Assembly: GCF_001552595.1 (NCBI RefSeq)
Contig: NZ_BCRM01000038.1
Location: 1 to 48,788 of the forward strand
Length of the DNA: 48,788 nucleotides
Direction of reading: 5' to 3'
DNA from: Rhodococcus erythropolis NBRC 15567
GTDB taxonomy: Bacteria; Actinomycetota; Actinomycetes; Mycobacteriales; Mycobacteriaceae
Of the stretch, positions 32,196 through 40,520 are shown in pieces (positions within the stretch are counted from its first letter, which is position 1; the number at the start of each line of letters is the position of its first letter). The notes beneath the pieces are model-generated. The model was not told the origin of the DNA. It did not search any database and was given only the letters and a program-made list of their open reading frames with translations. The translations under genes and the position numbers were made by a program.

Positions 32196-33548
32196 CTAAA
32201 CACTGGAAGGAGAGAGGGATTCGGAAACTTCTCCAGCAGCAGTGAGGTCCTTTCCTTTCGACTCGGGCAGGAAGAAGATCACGGTGGCGACCGAGATCGC
32301 CATCAGAACAATGGCGTACCAGTTGAAGACGCCGGGAATTCCCTTGTCGGCGAAGAAGGCCTGGAGATACGGCGTCGTGCCACCGAAAATTGCGACGGCA
32401 AGGGAAGTCGGCAATCCGATTCCCACCGCGCGCATGCGAGTGGGGAACATCTCGGAGAACACAGCAGGACCGATGGACACTGTGCCGGCCATGAAGACCA
32501 GTGCAATTGCCATTGCCACGAACAACTGCCACGCCTGCCCCCGAATGATGGAGGTGAGCGGAAACAGCAAGGTGATCATCATGATTCCCGAGAAGATCAA
32601 AACCGGGCGCCGGCCGATTCGGTCCGAGACGGTTCCCCAAACAGGCAGCATGATGATGAACACCACATTGGCGGCGGCTCCCGCCCACATTGCTCCCGAA
32701 GGATCCACGCCGTGGACACTGATGGCATACGCCGGAGTTGCCACGGCCCACACGTAATAGTTGACCGTCGATCCAACCGTCATGGCGGCGACTCGCACCA
32801 GCAGTCGACGGTGTTCACGGATCTGCGACCACAGCGAGGGCTTGGCCTGCTGCGATTCCGACTTCTGTGATTTGGCAGATGATTCGAAGATCTCCGTTTC
32901 CTGCAACCGTGATCGCAAGTACAGCGCGAACAGTCCGAACACACCGCCGAGCACAAACGGAATTCGCCAACCGTAACTGCTCATTTGGGCGTCGGTGAGG
33001 ATTCCCGAGAGGACCGCCGCCAGAACTGCGCCGCAGATGATGCCGATGGTTCCGGAGAAGTAGATCAAGCTGGCCCACAAGCCACGCTTCTCTCGCGGCG
33101 CCATCTCCGAGATGTACGTATTGGCCGAAGGCAACTCTCCGCCATGAGCAAGACCCTGGATCATTCGACACGTCACCAACACGACGGCGGCCCAAGCCCC
33201 GATCGTCTCGTGCGTTGGGGTCAGGCCGATGATCAGACTCCCCACTGCGGCGAGCCCGACTGCCACCGTCATCGAAAACTGTCGGCCACGGCGATCCGCG
33301 ATCAATCCGAAGAGCACTCCACCGAAAGGACGTGCGACGAACCCGACAGCGAAGACTCCAAAAGTCTTCAGCAGATCGGACATCGGGCTTCCGCTGGCAA
33401 AGAACTGTGGCGCGAAGAACACCGCGAAAAGCGCGTAGATGTTCCAGTCGAACCACTCCATCGCGTTGCCGGTGCCGATTCCGAACAGAACCTTGAGGTT
33501 CTTCTTCCTCGACGAGGGCGGTGTGGTTTCTTTGTGGTGATCGCTCAT
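32196..33548 (-). CDS. MHS family MFS transporter
   Basis: A 450-residue, 12-helix symporter of the metabolite:H+ symport branch of the MFS. Signatures: GTGNAMEWFDWNIYALFAVF in helix 1 (family: G-x-x-x-E-W-F-D), RPFGGVLFGLIADRRGRQ between helices 2 and 3, RMIQGLAHGGELPSANTYIS, and the RRLQETEIF-like RSRLQETEIFESS in the central loop. Relatives import dicarboxylates, citrate, proline-betaine or shikimate. The ATG has GGAGG upstream and overlaps the M20 stop (ATGA), so uptake and hydrolysis are translationally coupled. Confidence 0.9.
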   Translation of the reverse strand: MSDHHKETTPPSSRKKNLKVLFGIGTGNAMEWFDWNIYALFAVFFAPQFFASGSPMSDLLKTFGVFAVGFVARPFGGVLFGLIADRRGRQFSMTVAVGLAAVGSLIIGLTPTHETIGAWAAVVLVTCRMIQGLAHGGELPSANTYISEMAPREKRGLWASLIYFSGTIGIICGAVLAAVLSGILTDAQMSSYGWRIPFVLGGVFGLFALYLRSRLQETEIFESSAKSQKSESQQAKPSLWSQIREHRRLLVRVAAMTVGSTVNYYVWAVATPAYAISVHGVDPSGAMWAGAAANVVFIIMLPVWGTVSDRIGRRPVLIFSGIMMITLLFPLTSIIRGQAWQLFVAMAIALVFMAGTVSIGPAVFSEMFPTRMRAVGIGLPTSLAVAIFGGTTPYLQAFFADKGIPGVFNWYAIVLMAISVATVIFFLPESKGKDLTAAGEVSESLSPSSV

Positions 33549-34762
33549 CGTGTACCTCCAGCGGTGACGGCCAACTTTTCGACGGCCAGTGCCGAATAGA
33601 CCGCGGCCGCATCCCCGAGCACACCCTCGAAGAACTGTGCACGCGGCGAATGGTTTGTCGGAGCAGCGACCGGATCGCAGCCCGGCATTGCAGCTCCGAG
33701 CCCGATGAACGCTCCCGGGACTCTGTCCAAGACATAGGAGAAGTCCTCGGAACTACTTGTCGGCCTTGGCGATTCCAGGTAATGCTCCTCGCCGAGCAAT
33801 TCGCGGATCACGCCCTCACTGAACGCAACTTCCTCCGCATTGTTGACGGTCAAGGGGAACTGGGCACGGAAGTCGATGTCCACCTCTACGCCGTGCGCGG
33901 CGGCAATGCCCTCCAGTCCACGGCGAATCACTGCGCCGAGTTGTTCCTCGTTCTCAGCCGACCAGTGACGGACGGTGGCACCGAAATGTGCGGAATCGGG
34001 GATCACGTTGTTTGCCGTGCCCGCATCCACGACACCCACGGTGATGACAACCGGATCGAATGCGTCGAAATCCCTTGTCACGATGACCTGCAGCGATGTG
34101 ATCATCTGCGCCGCAGCCGTGATCGGGTCCTTCGCGCGGTGCGGCGACGAACCGTGACCGCCCGCGCCTCGCACCGTCACGTCGAGCGTGTGCGACGCCG
34201 ACATGATCGGCCCCGGCCTACTCACGAAGAGTCCGGCCGGGATCCCGTTGGCCATGACGTGCAGTCCGTACGCGTAGTCGGCACGGCTCCCTGATGCATC
34301 CAACACGCCCTCGTCGATCATGTTCTTGGCCCCACCCCAGCCCTCTTCACCGGGTTGGAACATGAACACGACGTCACCGGCCAAGTGATCGCGGTGATGT
34401 GAGAGCAGCCTTGCCGCGCCGACCAATGCGGTTGTGTGCAAGTCGTGTCCACACGCGTGCATGGCTCCGTTCGTGGAGGCGAAATCCACCCCGGTGCGCT
34501 CGTCGACCGGAAGCGCGTCCATGTCGGCTCGCAGCAGCACCGTCGTCGTATCGCCTGAATCCCTTGCTGCACCTCGCAGAACGGCTGTAACCGAGGTACT
34601 CGAAGTTCCGGTGGAGATCTCGAGTGGGAGACCCTGCAGCGCTTCGAGCACCCGCTCCTGGGTTCGTGGCAGCTCGAGACCGATCTCCGGCTCACGGTGT
34701 AACTTGTGCCGCAGCGCGACGAGGTCGCCCTGCATCTCGTCTGCGTCATCTTTCAGGTTCAC
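33545..34762 (-). CDS. M20 family amidohydrolase/aminoacylase
   Basis: A 405-residue M20D-type metallo-amidohydrolase (hippurate hydrolase/N-acyl amino acid hydrolase group). Metal-site motifs: ACGHDLHTT near residue 93, QPGEEG near 126, the dimerisation-lid segment GAGGHGSSPHRAKDPI, and the late PTSSSEDFSYVLDRVPG. It cleaves the amide bond of an N-acyl or similar compound in the cytoplasm. GTG at 34762 has GAAAGG upstream; the longer frame is Arg/Cys-rich and not family-like. It is the first gene of the five-gene operon and divergent from the double Lrp regulator. Confidence 0.9.
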   Translation of the reverse strand: MNLKDDADEMQGDLVALRHKLHREPEIGLELPRTQERVLEALQGLPLEISTGTSSTSVTAVLRGAARDSGDTTTVLLRADMDALPVDERTGVDFASTNGAMHACGHDLHTTALVGAARLLSHHRDHLAGDVVFMFQPGEEGWGGAKNMIDEGVLDASGSRADYAYGLHVMANGIPAGLFVSRPGPIMSASHTLDVTVRGAGGHGSSPHRAKDPITAAAQMITSLQVIVTRDFDAFDPVVITVGVVDAGTANNVIPDSAHFGATVRHWSAENEEQLGAVIRRGLEGIAAAHGVEVDIDFRAQFPLTVNNAEEVAFSEGVIRELLGEEHYLESPRPTSSSEDFSYVLDRVPGAFIGLGAAMPGCDPVAAPTNHSPRAQFFEGVLGDAAAVYSALAVEKLAVTAGGTR

Positions 34763-34927
34763 AGAATTTGGCCTTTCATTGGCAGGGGAAGACTCGCGAA
34801 GTTCCGGAGACAGACGCAGGTGCGATCTGCAGTTCTTGCAGCCCGGCACGGTGTGTCGTAGGTAACGATCTAGATAGCTATGATGAAGCTTCCCTTAGGA
34901 ATGATCGAGAATTCGCAGGAATTTCGC

Positions 34928-36001
34928 ATGAGTGATGAATCAATGAAGGAATTCGACATGCTCGACGCGGCGGACCAGGCAATGGTTCACGCTTTGCAGA
35001 TCAACCCGAGGGCAAGTTGGGCGCAGATCGGGAAAGCTCTCGAGCTAGACCCGGTGACGCTGTCCCGTCGATGGATCCGTCTGGTCGACCGCGGTGCAGC
35101 GTGGATAGGGTGTAATCCTGGCCCGATCCTGGCCGCCTCCGGTCTGGGAAACCTTGCCTTCGTGGAAATCGACTGTGTCAACGGCAGCGTGCAAGCCGTG
35201 GCGCACGCGCTCAGTGAGCAGCGGATGGTGACCGGCATCGAACACGTGACGGGCGCACGAGATCTGCTGGTCACGGTGATGGTGACGGATTTGAGCGTCC
35301 TGTCGCAGTGGGTCACCGAGGAGTTGGGTGCCATTGCCGGCGTCGTATCGAGCCGCATCCAGCTCGCCGGGACGATCTACACCGGCGGTAGTCGGTGGAG
35401 GTTGCGTGCGCTGAGTTCGAGTCAGGCAGATGCTCTGGCCGCAACGCGCATCACGGTCGATCACCACGGCGCATTTCGGCCGACAGACATGGACCGACGC
35501 ATCATGGTTGCACTGTCGGTGGACGGACGCGCGTCGTACACAGAGTTGGCCGAGGAATGTGGCGCCAGCATCGACACGATTCGACGACGCGCGCGGCGCC
35601 TCTTTGCCGCTGGAATGGCACGACCCCGCTGCGAAGTGGCCCGCCCCCTCTCCGGAAGCCAAGTGACCGTCATCCTCTGGGCCCAGGTTTCACCGTCTCA
35701 GATCGGCCATGCTGCACTGACGATCTCGGCTATGCCCGAGGTCCGCCGGTGCACGGGGGTCACTGGTCGCGACAACTTGCTGATTGTCGCGTGGGCACGG
35801 TCCGTGGACGACGCGCAACGGCTCGAAGGCCGGTTGTGCGAAGCACTACCCGGGCTCTCGATCGCGGATCGCGCGATCTCGCTGTGGACGATGAAGCTCA
35901 ACGGTCATCTACTCGACGAGCGAGGGTACCGCGTGGGAGCGGTACCGATCAGCCCCGGTGAACCGGCCCGTCGCAGTGTGGAACCTTCCAGCTCGAGCTG
36001 A
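34928..36001 (+). CDS. double-module Lrp/AsnC family regulator
   Basis: A 357-residue protein, about twice the usual AsnC length. Module 1: helix-turn-helix at about residues 12-60 (DAADQAMVHALQINPRASWA then IGKALELDPVTLSRRWIRL) and a RAM-like effector part to about 150. Module 2: helix-turn-helix at about 183-232 (DMDRRIMVALSVDGRASYTE, ECGASIDTIRRRARRL) and a second effector part. One chain can thus mimic a dimer. Several in-frame ATGs exist; 34928 is chosen because GCAGGAA precedes it. The 165-base gap to the divergent M20 gene contains the palindrome ATCTAGAT (34868-34875). Likely the specific regulator of that operon. Confidence 0.85.
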   Translation: MSDESMKEFDMLDAADQAMVHALQINPRASWAQIGKALELDPVTLSRRWIRLVDRGAAWIGCNPGPILAASGLGNLAFVEIDCVNGSVQAVAHALSEQRMVTGIEHVTGARDLLVTVMVTDLSVLSQWVTEELGAIAGVVSSRIQLAGTIYTGGSRWRLRALSSSQADALAATRITVDHHGAFRPTDMDRRIMVALSVDGRASYTELAEECGASIDTIRRRARRLFAAGMARPRCEVARPLSGSQVTVILWAQVSPSQIGHAALTISAMPEVRRCTGVTGRDNLLIVAWARSVDDAQRLEGRLCEALPGLSIADRAISLWTMKLNGHLLDERGYRVGAVPISPGEPARRSVEPSSSS

Positions 36002-36039
36002 ATGTTGCGCTCTTCGAAAGCCCTTGGAAAGCAGGACGA

Positions 36040-36672
36040 TCAACTCTTTGCGGTGCCGGACAATCCGAGCGCAGTCGGCAGTATGTGATCGACCAGCATG
36101 TCGACGATGCGTTCAGCTTCGTCGGGATCGAGGAGGGTCGCGAACCGGACGGTCGAACCGGCGATGTGATTGCAGGTGAAGACAAGCTGATCGACGTCGT
36201 ACTGCATGGACTCCGGCACGACACCCCGGATCACGTCAGCGATGAGAGCACTGGTCTGACGCGTGTTCTCCACATCGATCCGAGCGAGATCGGGGTTTGC
36301 GACGGCGGCTGACCACACCGCCGCGTACGTGGTGTCGTCGCGGAAGATCTGCCAGTAACCGCGGACCACGGAACTGATGACTTCGCGAGCGTCTTGCACC
36401 GTCCCGGCGGGAGCAATCGATTCGATGAGCCTGGCACGCACCAGAGTTTCGTATCGCTCGAGCAGCGTCTGCACGATGGCGGTCTTTCCCGGAAAGTACC
36501 GGTAAATCGACGGGAGCCGAAGGTCTGCTGCCGATGCCAGTTCGCTCATGGTCATGGCATCGATTCCGTCGCGCGCGATGAGCTCTGCCGCACAGTCCAA
36601 GATGGCCTCGACGCGCGCCTTGCTGCGCTGCTGTTCCGGGAGGCGACGGGAGGGAACGGCGTCGGGCGTCAT
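36040..36672 (-). CDS. TetR family regulator
   Basis: A 210-residue TetR regulator. The DNA-binding part is AILDCAAELIARDGIDAMTM followed by SELASAADLRLPSIYRYFPG (residues 22-62). The C-terminal domain is all-helical and without a recognised ligand motif. ATG at 36672 has GGAGA nine bases upstream; the longer frame is not needed. It is divergent from the PLP decarboxylase gene, with two related palindromes in between. It converges on the double Lrp gene. Confidence 0.88.
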   Translation of the reverse strand: MTPDAVPSRRLPEQQRSKARVEAILDCAAELIARDGIDAMTMSELASAADLRLPSIYRYFPGKTAIVQTLLERYETLVRARLIESIAPAGTVQDAREVISSVVRGYWQIFRDDTTYAAVWSAAVANPDLARIDVENTRQTSALIADVIRGVVPESMQYDVDQLVFTCNHIAGSTVRFATLLDPDEAERIVDMLVDHILPTALGLSGTAKS

Positions 36673-36717
36673 CGTGCAGTCTCCGTCATGGATACGAGAA
36701 TATACGGCCTTCACCGC

Positions 36718-36764
36718 TTGACATGACAGAGTGTCACGTTCACCATATGTGAGAGGTTCTCACG
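36718..36764 (+). promoter_or_regulatory. promoter with two TetR-type operators
   Basis: Two palindromes, TGACA-GAG-TGTCA (36724-36736) and GTGAGA-GGT-TCTCAC (36749-36763), both continue with G after the final CAC and match in 11 of 15 aligned bases. Starts are 26 bp apart. TTGACA at 36718-36723 overlaps the first; CACCAT 17 bases later is a weak -10, so both sites would cover the promoter. They lie between the TetR gene and the decarboxylase gene. Confidence 0.65.
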
Positions 36765-36867
36765 TATCGGTTCGATTGTTCGCCGGTGCGCTGACGATCC
36801 ACTTCGATCAGTTCGGCCTGACATCGCCGACGACCCAATCAAGTTGACACACAAGAGGAGTCAAGAC

Positions 36868-38280
36868 GTGTTGGAAAACGGTGTGCCGATCGACCAGGTA
36901 CTGGCGGAGCTAGCCGAACGGCATCGAATGGATGATCCGTACGCAGATCGCCCGGGCATGGTCAACATGTACAACACTGGTCTCGACACCGTCGAGAAGG
37001 TCGCAACGGACGCCTTCGGAATGTACATCCATGTGAATCCCCTTTACTCGTCGACGTTTCCGAGTGTTTATGCGTTGGAGAAGGAGTTGGTCCGCGCCGC
37101 GAACGACATGCTGCACGCACCCAACGACGCCACCGGCAGCTGGACCATGGGTGGCAGCGAAAGCATCATGATGGCCACGAAGGCTGCCCGAGACGGGGCG
37201 AAGCACATCACGCGGCCGAACATGGTGCTTCCGATCTCGGCCCATGCGGCATGGTGGAAGGCAGCGCACTACCTCGGCGTCGAAGCTCGAACCACGACGG
37301 TGGATCCGGAGACGTACAAGGCTGACGTCGCTGCAATCAAAGCGGCCGTCGACGAGAACACGATCTTCGTGGTTCTGTCGGCCCCCCAGTACGGCCAGGG
37401 CGTGATCGATCCGATCGAAGAGATCGGTGAGTTCTGCCTGGAACAGGGGATTCGCCTGAACGTCGATGCCTGCATCGGCGGTTGGGTTCTTCCGTTCGCT
37501 GAACGCCAAGGATGCGAAATTCCGCTGTGGGACTTCAGAGTTCCCGGCGTCAGCTCGATCACCGTCGACCTGCAGAAGTACGGGTACACGAACAAGGGAT
37601 GCTCGCTCGTTCTGTATCGCACTCGCGAACTGCGTCTTCCGCAGTTCTTCGCACACGCGAATTGGACTGGCTACCCGATCGTCAACTCCACGGTGATGAG
37701 TTCGAAACCAGGCGGGTTGCTCGCCGCAGCATGGTCGATCGTCAAACACATCGGTGACGACGGCTACATGCATCTCGTCGAGGAGGGTCTGCGGATTCGC
37801 CGGGAACTGGAAGCGGGGGTCGCCGCGATACCCGGGCTGCGAATCATGGGGAAGCCCGAATCCACACTCGCTGCAATCACCACCGATCCAGACGCGGACG
37901 AGGGCGTCGACTTCTTCCTCTGGATCGACGAACTCGCGAAGCGGAACTGGACCATGCAGCCGCAGTTGACGCAGCCCGGCGTTCCTCCGAGCATCCATTT
38001 CACGATCGCGAAACAGCACGGTAGTTACATGGCCGAGTTCATCGAGGTCATGCGAGAGGCCTTGGACGCAGCGCGCCTTCGTGATCCCTTGATTCCGGCG
38101 GAGCGCCTCGCCGAGATTCACGCCCTTCCGGCGGACACGACCTTCGCCGACATCGTGCCCATCGTGATGGAGAGCTTCGAGGACGGGAAGCCGTCGACGA
38201 AGACTCACCTCGTGCTCGACGCCTTGCCGATGCCGCTGAGAGAGATGGCGATGCTCGCGTACTTCGACGCACTCACGTGA
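36868..38280 (+). CDS. PLP-dependent group II decarboxylase / S1P-lyase-like enzyme
   Basis: A 470-residue fold-type I PLP enzyme. Motifs in order: PNDATGSWTMGGSESIMMAT (phosphate-binding GG-x-S-x-S), HAAWWKAAHYLGV, LNVDACIGGWVLPFAE (Asp for the pyridine N) and SITVDLQKYGYTNKGCS with the Schiff-base Lys near residue 237. The residue before that Lys is Gln, while His is usual in decarboxylases and lyases. DACIGG resembles sphingosine-1-phosphate lyase; amino acid decarboxylation or a C-C lyase reaction are both possible. GTG at 36868 is set by AGAGGAG seven bases upstream. Likely repressed by the divergent TetR. Confidence 0.85.
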   Translation: MLENGVPIDQVLAELAERHRMDDPYADRPGMVNMYNTGLDTVEKVATDAFGMYIHVNPLYSSTFPSVYALEKELVRAANDMLHAPNDATGSWTMGGSESIMMATKAARDGAKHITRPNMVLPISAHAAWWKAAHYLGVEARTTTVDPETYKADVAAIKAAVDENTIFVVLSAPQYGQGVIDPIEEIGEFCLEQGIRLNVDACIGGWVLPFAERQGCEIPLWDFRVPGVSSITVDLQKYGYTNKGCSLVLYRTRELRLPQFFAHANWTGYPIVNSTVMSSKPGGLLAAAWSIVKHIGDDGYMHLVEEGLRIRRELEAGVAAIPGLRIMGKPESTLAAITTDPDADEGVDFFLWIDELAKRNWTMQPQLTQPGVPPSIHFTIAKQHGSYMAEFIEVMREALDAARLRDPLIPAERLAEIHALPADTTFADIVPIVMESFEDGKPSTKTHLVLDALPMPLREMAMLAYFDALT

Positions 38281-38366
38281 GCCGGCGATCAGTTTCGATC
38301 GACGAGACAACAACTCGGTCATACCGCGACTTCAAAGACCTCCTGTTCACTCGAAGGAGATCGTTG

Positions 38367-38705
38367 GTGGATCCGGACAGAGCTGATGAGAACGAGCCTG
38401 ACTATCGATTCACTCTGGCGAACGAGCGAACTTTTCTTGCCTGGATCAGGACTGCATTCGGCCTTCTGGCAGGTGGCGTGGCGATCGATCAACTGATTGC
38501 ACCGTCACCGGCCAGGACCGCAATCTCGATTGCATGTCTGTCGATGGCGACAGTGCTCGCAACCGGCGCATATACCCGTTGGCGCCGTGTGCAACGCGCT
38601 ATGCGTCAAGACACGCCGCTGCCGAAGTCCGCACTGATGCCGGCAATCGCTTGCGCCAGTGGGATGATCGCTGTTATCGCGATGCTGTCGGTGGCTCTGC
38701 CATGA
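38367..38705 (+). CDS. DUF202 (YidH-type) membrane protein
   Basis: A 112-residue membrane protein. DYRFTLANERTFLAWIRTAF is the DUF202 signature (R-x-x-L-A-N-E-R-T-x-L-x-W-x-R-T), followed by three hydrophobic helices. GTG at 38367 is chosen because AAGGAGA lies six bases upstream. A GTG overlapping the decarboxylase stop would add 30 charged residues. DUF202 proteins commonly occur in pairs and have no established function. Confidence 0.85.
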   Translation: MDPDRADENEPDYRFTLANERTFLAWIRTAFGLLAGGVAIDQLIAPSPARTAISIACLSMATVLATGAYTRWRRVQRAMRQDTPLPKSALMPAIACASGMIAVIAMLSVALP

Positions 38706-39019
38706 ACGGCGTCACAGCTCGCGATCGCGGACTTCAACTGGAACGCACGGCATTGTCCTGGCGGCGAACTGCTTTGGCATCTACATCCATCGCCGCTCTG
38801 TTCATCCACCAGGCCGCGAAGGAAGGATGGGAGGCATCTGCGATCGTCCCTCTCCTGGCCACCTTCACCTTGCTCGGGACGGCGTGCGCTGCATTCATAC
38901 GGGACCGAACATTGCGGAGGGGATGCGTAAGACTCTCTCGATCAACGGCATTCGCGGTTTCTTGCGCAACCGCAGCTACGGCGGTCGGCGCAGCGGTAAT
39001 ACGCATTGTCGGCACGTAG
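38702..39019 (+). CDS. DUF202 membrane protein, second copy
   Basis: A 105-residue membrane protein with the shorter DUF202 signature GLQLERTALSWRRTALASTS and three hydrophobic segments. Its ATG overlaps the previous stop (ATGA), so the two DUF202 proteins are translationally coupled and likely form a complex. They differ in sequence, so the pair is old. It ends in the left arm of a strong hairpin. Confidence 0.85.
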   Translation: MNGVTARDRGLQLERTALSWRRTALASTSIAALFIHQAAKEGWEASAIVPLLATFTLLGTACAAFIRDRTLRRGCVRLSRSTAFAVSCATAATAVGAAVIRIVGT

Positions 39020-39050
39020 ACGGACCGCTGCCGTCGGAGGCCGTCTACGT
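39014..39050. terminator. strong bidirectional hairpin
   Basis: ACGTAGACGG (39014-39023) and CCGTCTACGT (39041-39050) are perfect 10-base arms with a 17-base loop. The TAG stops of the DUF202 gene and of the converging amidase gene are both inside the arms. It should form in transcripts from either side. Confidence 0.75.
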
Positions 39051-40481
39051 CCGAGGGTTCGGATGCTCATTCGGATACGGCAGGACCTTCTCGAGGGCGA
39101 GCCCTATCGCAAAGGCCGTGTGGTCGTCGTACGGCCGCGTAACTATCTGTGTACCGGTGGGGATTCCGTTCCGAGCGAAACCGGTGGGGATTGTCAGCAC
39201 CGGGCAGCTGCTCAGGATGTTGAAGGTGATGGCCGGGACAGCCTCGAGGTAGAACTCCAATTCTGTTCCAGCCACATTGATTCCGTGCCCGACGTAGTCG
39301 TCGCCGGCAAGAAAGCCCTCCGTCACCACTGCCGGAGTGATCAACGCGTCATACGTGTCGAACAGGGATCCGATCGACGAATAAAGTTCGGCTTCGATCG
39401 CGAGTCCGTCCAGGAAAGTCGCGTCACCACGGGTGCGGCGTGCCCATCGCGCGAATTCCTTCGCGTACTCCGTGACCTTGTCGGGGTGCGCGGACGCTTC
39501 GGCGGAGATCGATGCACCGAACACGTGATCGTAGTGAATGGCGGCCGCACGCATGATTGCAGCGCGTGACAGGTCGACTTCGATGATCTCCGCGCGTGCG
39601 CCCAGCGCAGTGAGGGTGTCCACCAACTTGGCGGTGTTGGCGGCAACGTCCGGATCAACCGGCCAGTCACCCAACGCCGGGATCACGGCGATACGCATTC
39701 CTGTCAACGAATGCGTATCGAGGCCGGGCAGCGGTGATGCCGGCACATGCGAGGCAATGTCAGTGGAGGTCGGTCCCGCGATGACCGACTGCAGTGTGAG
39801 GCAGTCACTTACGGTGCGAGCCATCGGACCGCAGTGGCAGTAGCGATCGAGATTGAAGGGCGGATCGACGGGGACACGGCCGTGCGGTGGCTTGAACCCG
39901 ACAATTCCGTTGAGTGACGACGGAGTTCGGATCGATCCTGCAACATCGGAACCGGTAGCCAAGTGCGTCATACCGGTGGCAAGTGCGACTGCCGATCCGC
40001 CGGAAGACCCGCCGGAGGAGTATTTCGTGTTCCACGGATTGCGAGTGACGCCCCACAACTCGGACTGTGTGAACGCGGCCGAGGAGAATTCCGGGGCCGT
40101 CGATCGCGCGTGGACGATGGCACCGGCGTCGACGATCCGCTGCACGAAAGTCGAAGTGTGGGTGGCGATCAAGTCCTCATAGACCTTGGACCCTTGAGTC
40201 CACGGTTGGCCTTGTACCGGTTCATCCTCTTTCACTACAACGGGAACACCGGCGAGCGGAAGGCTGACATCCGAACCGCGGACGTAGTGGCGTTCCGCTG
40301 ACTTCGCTTGCGCCCGTGCAGCATCGAAGAAAGTGTGTCCCACTGCATTCAAGGTCGGGTTGAGCGCCTCGATACGTTCGATGGTGGACTCGAGTACCTC
40401 CACCGGAGACAGCGATTTGTCCCGGTAGCGTTCGAGCATCTCGGTCACATCCATGAAGGTTGAAACGGGTGTCTGGCGCAT
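39045..40481 (-). CDS. amidase signature family enzyme
   Basis: A 478-residue amidase-signature enzyme. Triad: Lys84 (PVVVKEDEPV), cis-Ser159 (SGGSSGGSAVA) and nucleophile Ser183 (TGSDVAGSIRTPSSLNG), with the normal 24-residue spacing. It is only distantly similar to the other amidase in the window. It releases ammonia or an amine from an amide; substrate unknown. The ATG has AGGACA upstream. It follows an MFS carrier by 39 bases, so the pair likely imports and hydrolyses the same compound, under the divergent LysR regulator. Confidence 0.9.
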   Translation of the reverse strand: MRQTPVSTFMDVTEMLERYRDKSLSPVEVLESTIERIEALNPTLNAVGHTFFDAARAQAKSAERHYVRGSDVSLPLAGVPVVVKEDEPVQGQPWTQGSKVYEDLIATHTSTFVQRIVDAGAIVHARSTAPEFSSAAFTQSELWGVTRNPWNTKYSSGGSSGGSAVALATGMTHLATGSDVAGSIRTPSSLNGIVGFKPPHGRVPVDPPFNLDRYCHCGPMARTVSDCLTLQSVIAGPTSTDIASHVPASPLPGLDTHSLTGMRIAVIPALGDWPVDPDVAANTAKLVDTLTALGARAEIIEVDLSRAAIMRAAAIHYDHVFGASISAEASAHPDKVTEYAKEFARWARRTRGDATFLDGLAIEAELYSSIGSLFDTYDALITPAVVTEGFLAGDDYVGHGINVAGTELEFYLEAVPAITFNILSSCPVLTIPTGFARNGIPTGTQIVTRPYDDHTAFAIGLALEKVLPYPNEHPNPRT

Positions 40482-40520
40482 ATCTGTTGTCCTGCCTCTA
40501 TGAAGGTTTTGTGTAGGCGG

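Noticed and set aside
36910..38322. 470-residue open frame opposite the PLP decarboxylase
   Set aside because: It mirrors the decarboxylase codons; the sequence is Arg/His-rich with no fold or motif, a usual antisense artefact of GC-rich genes.
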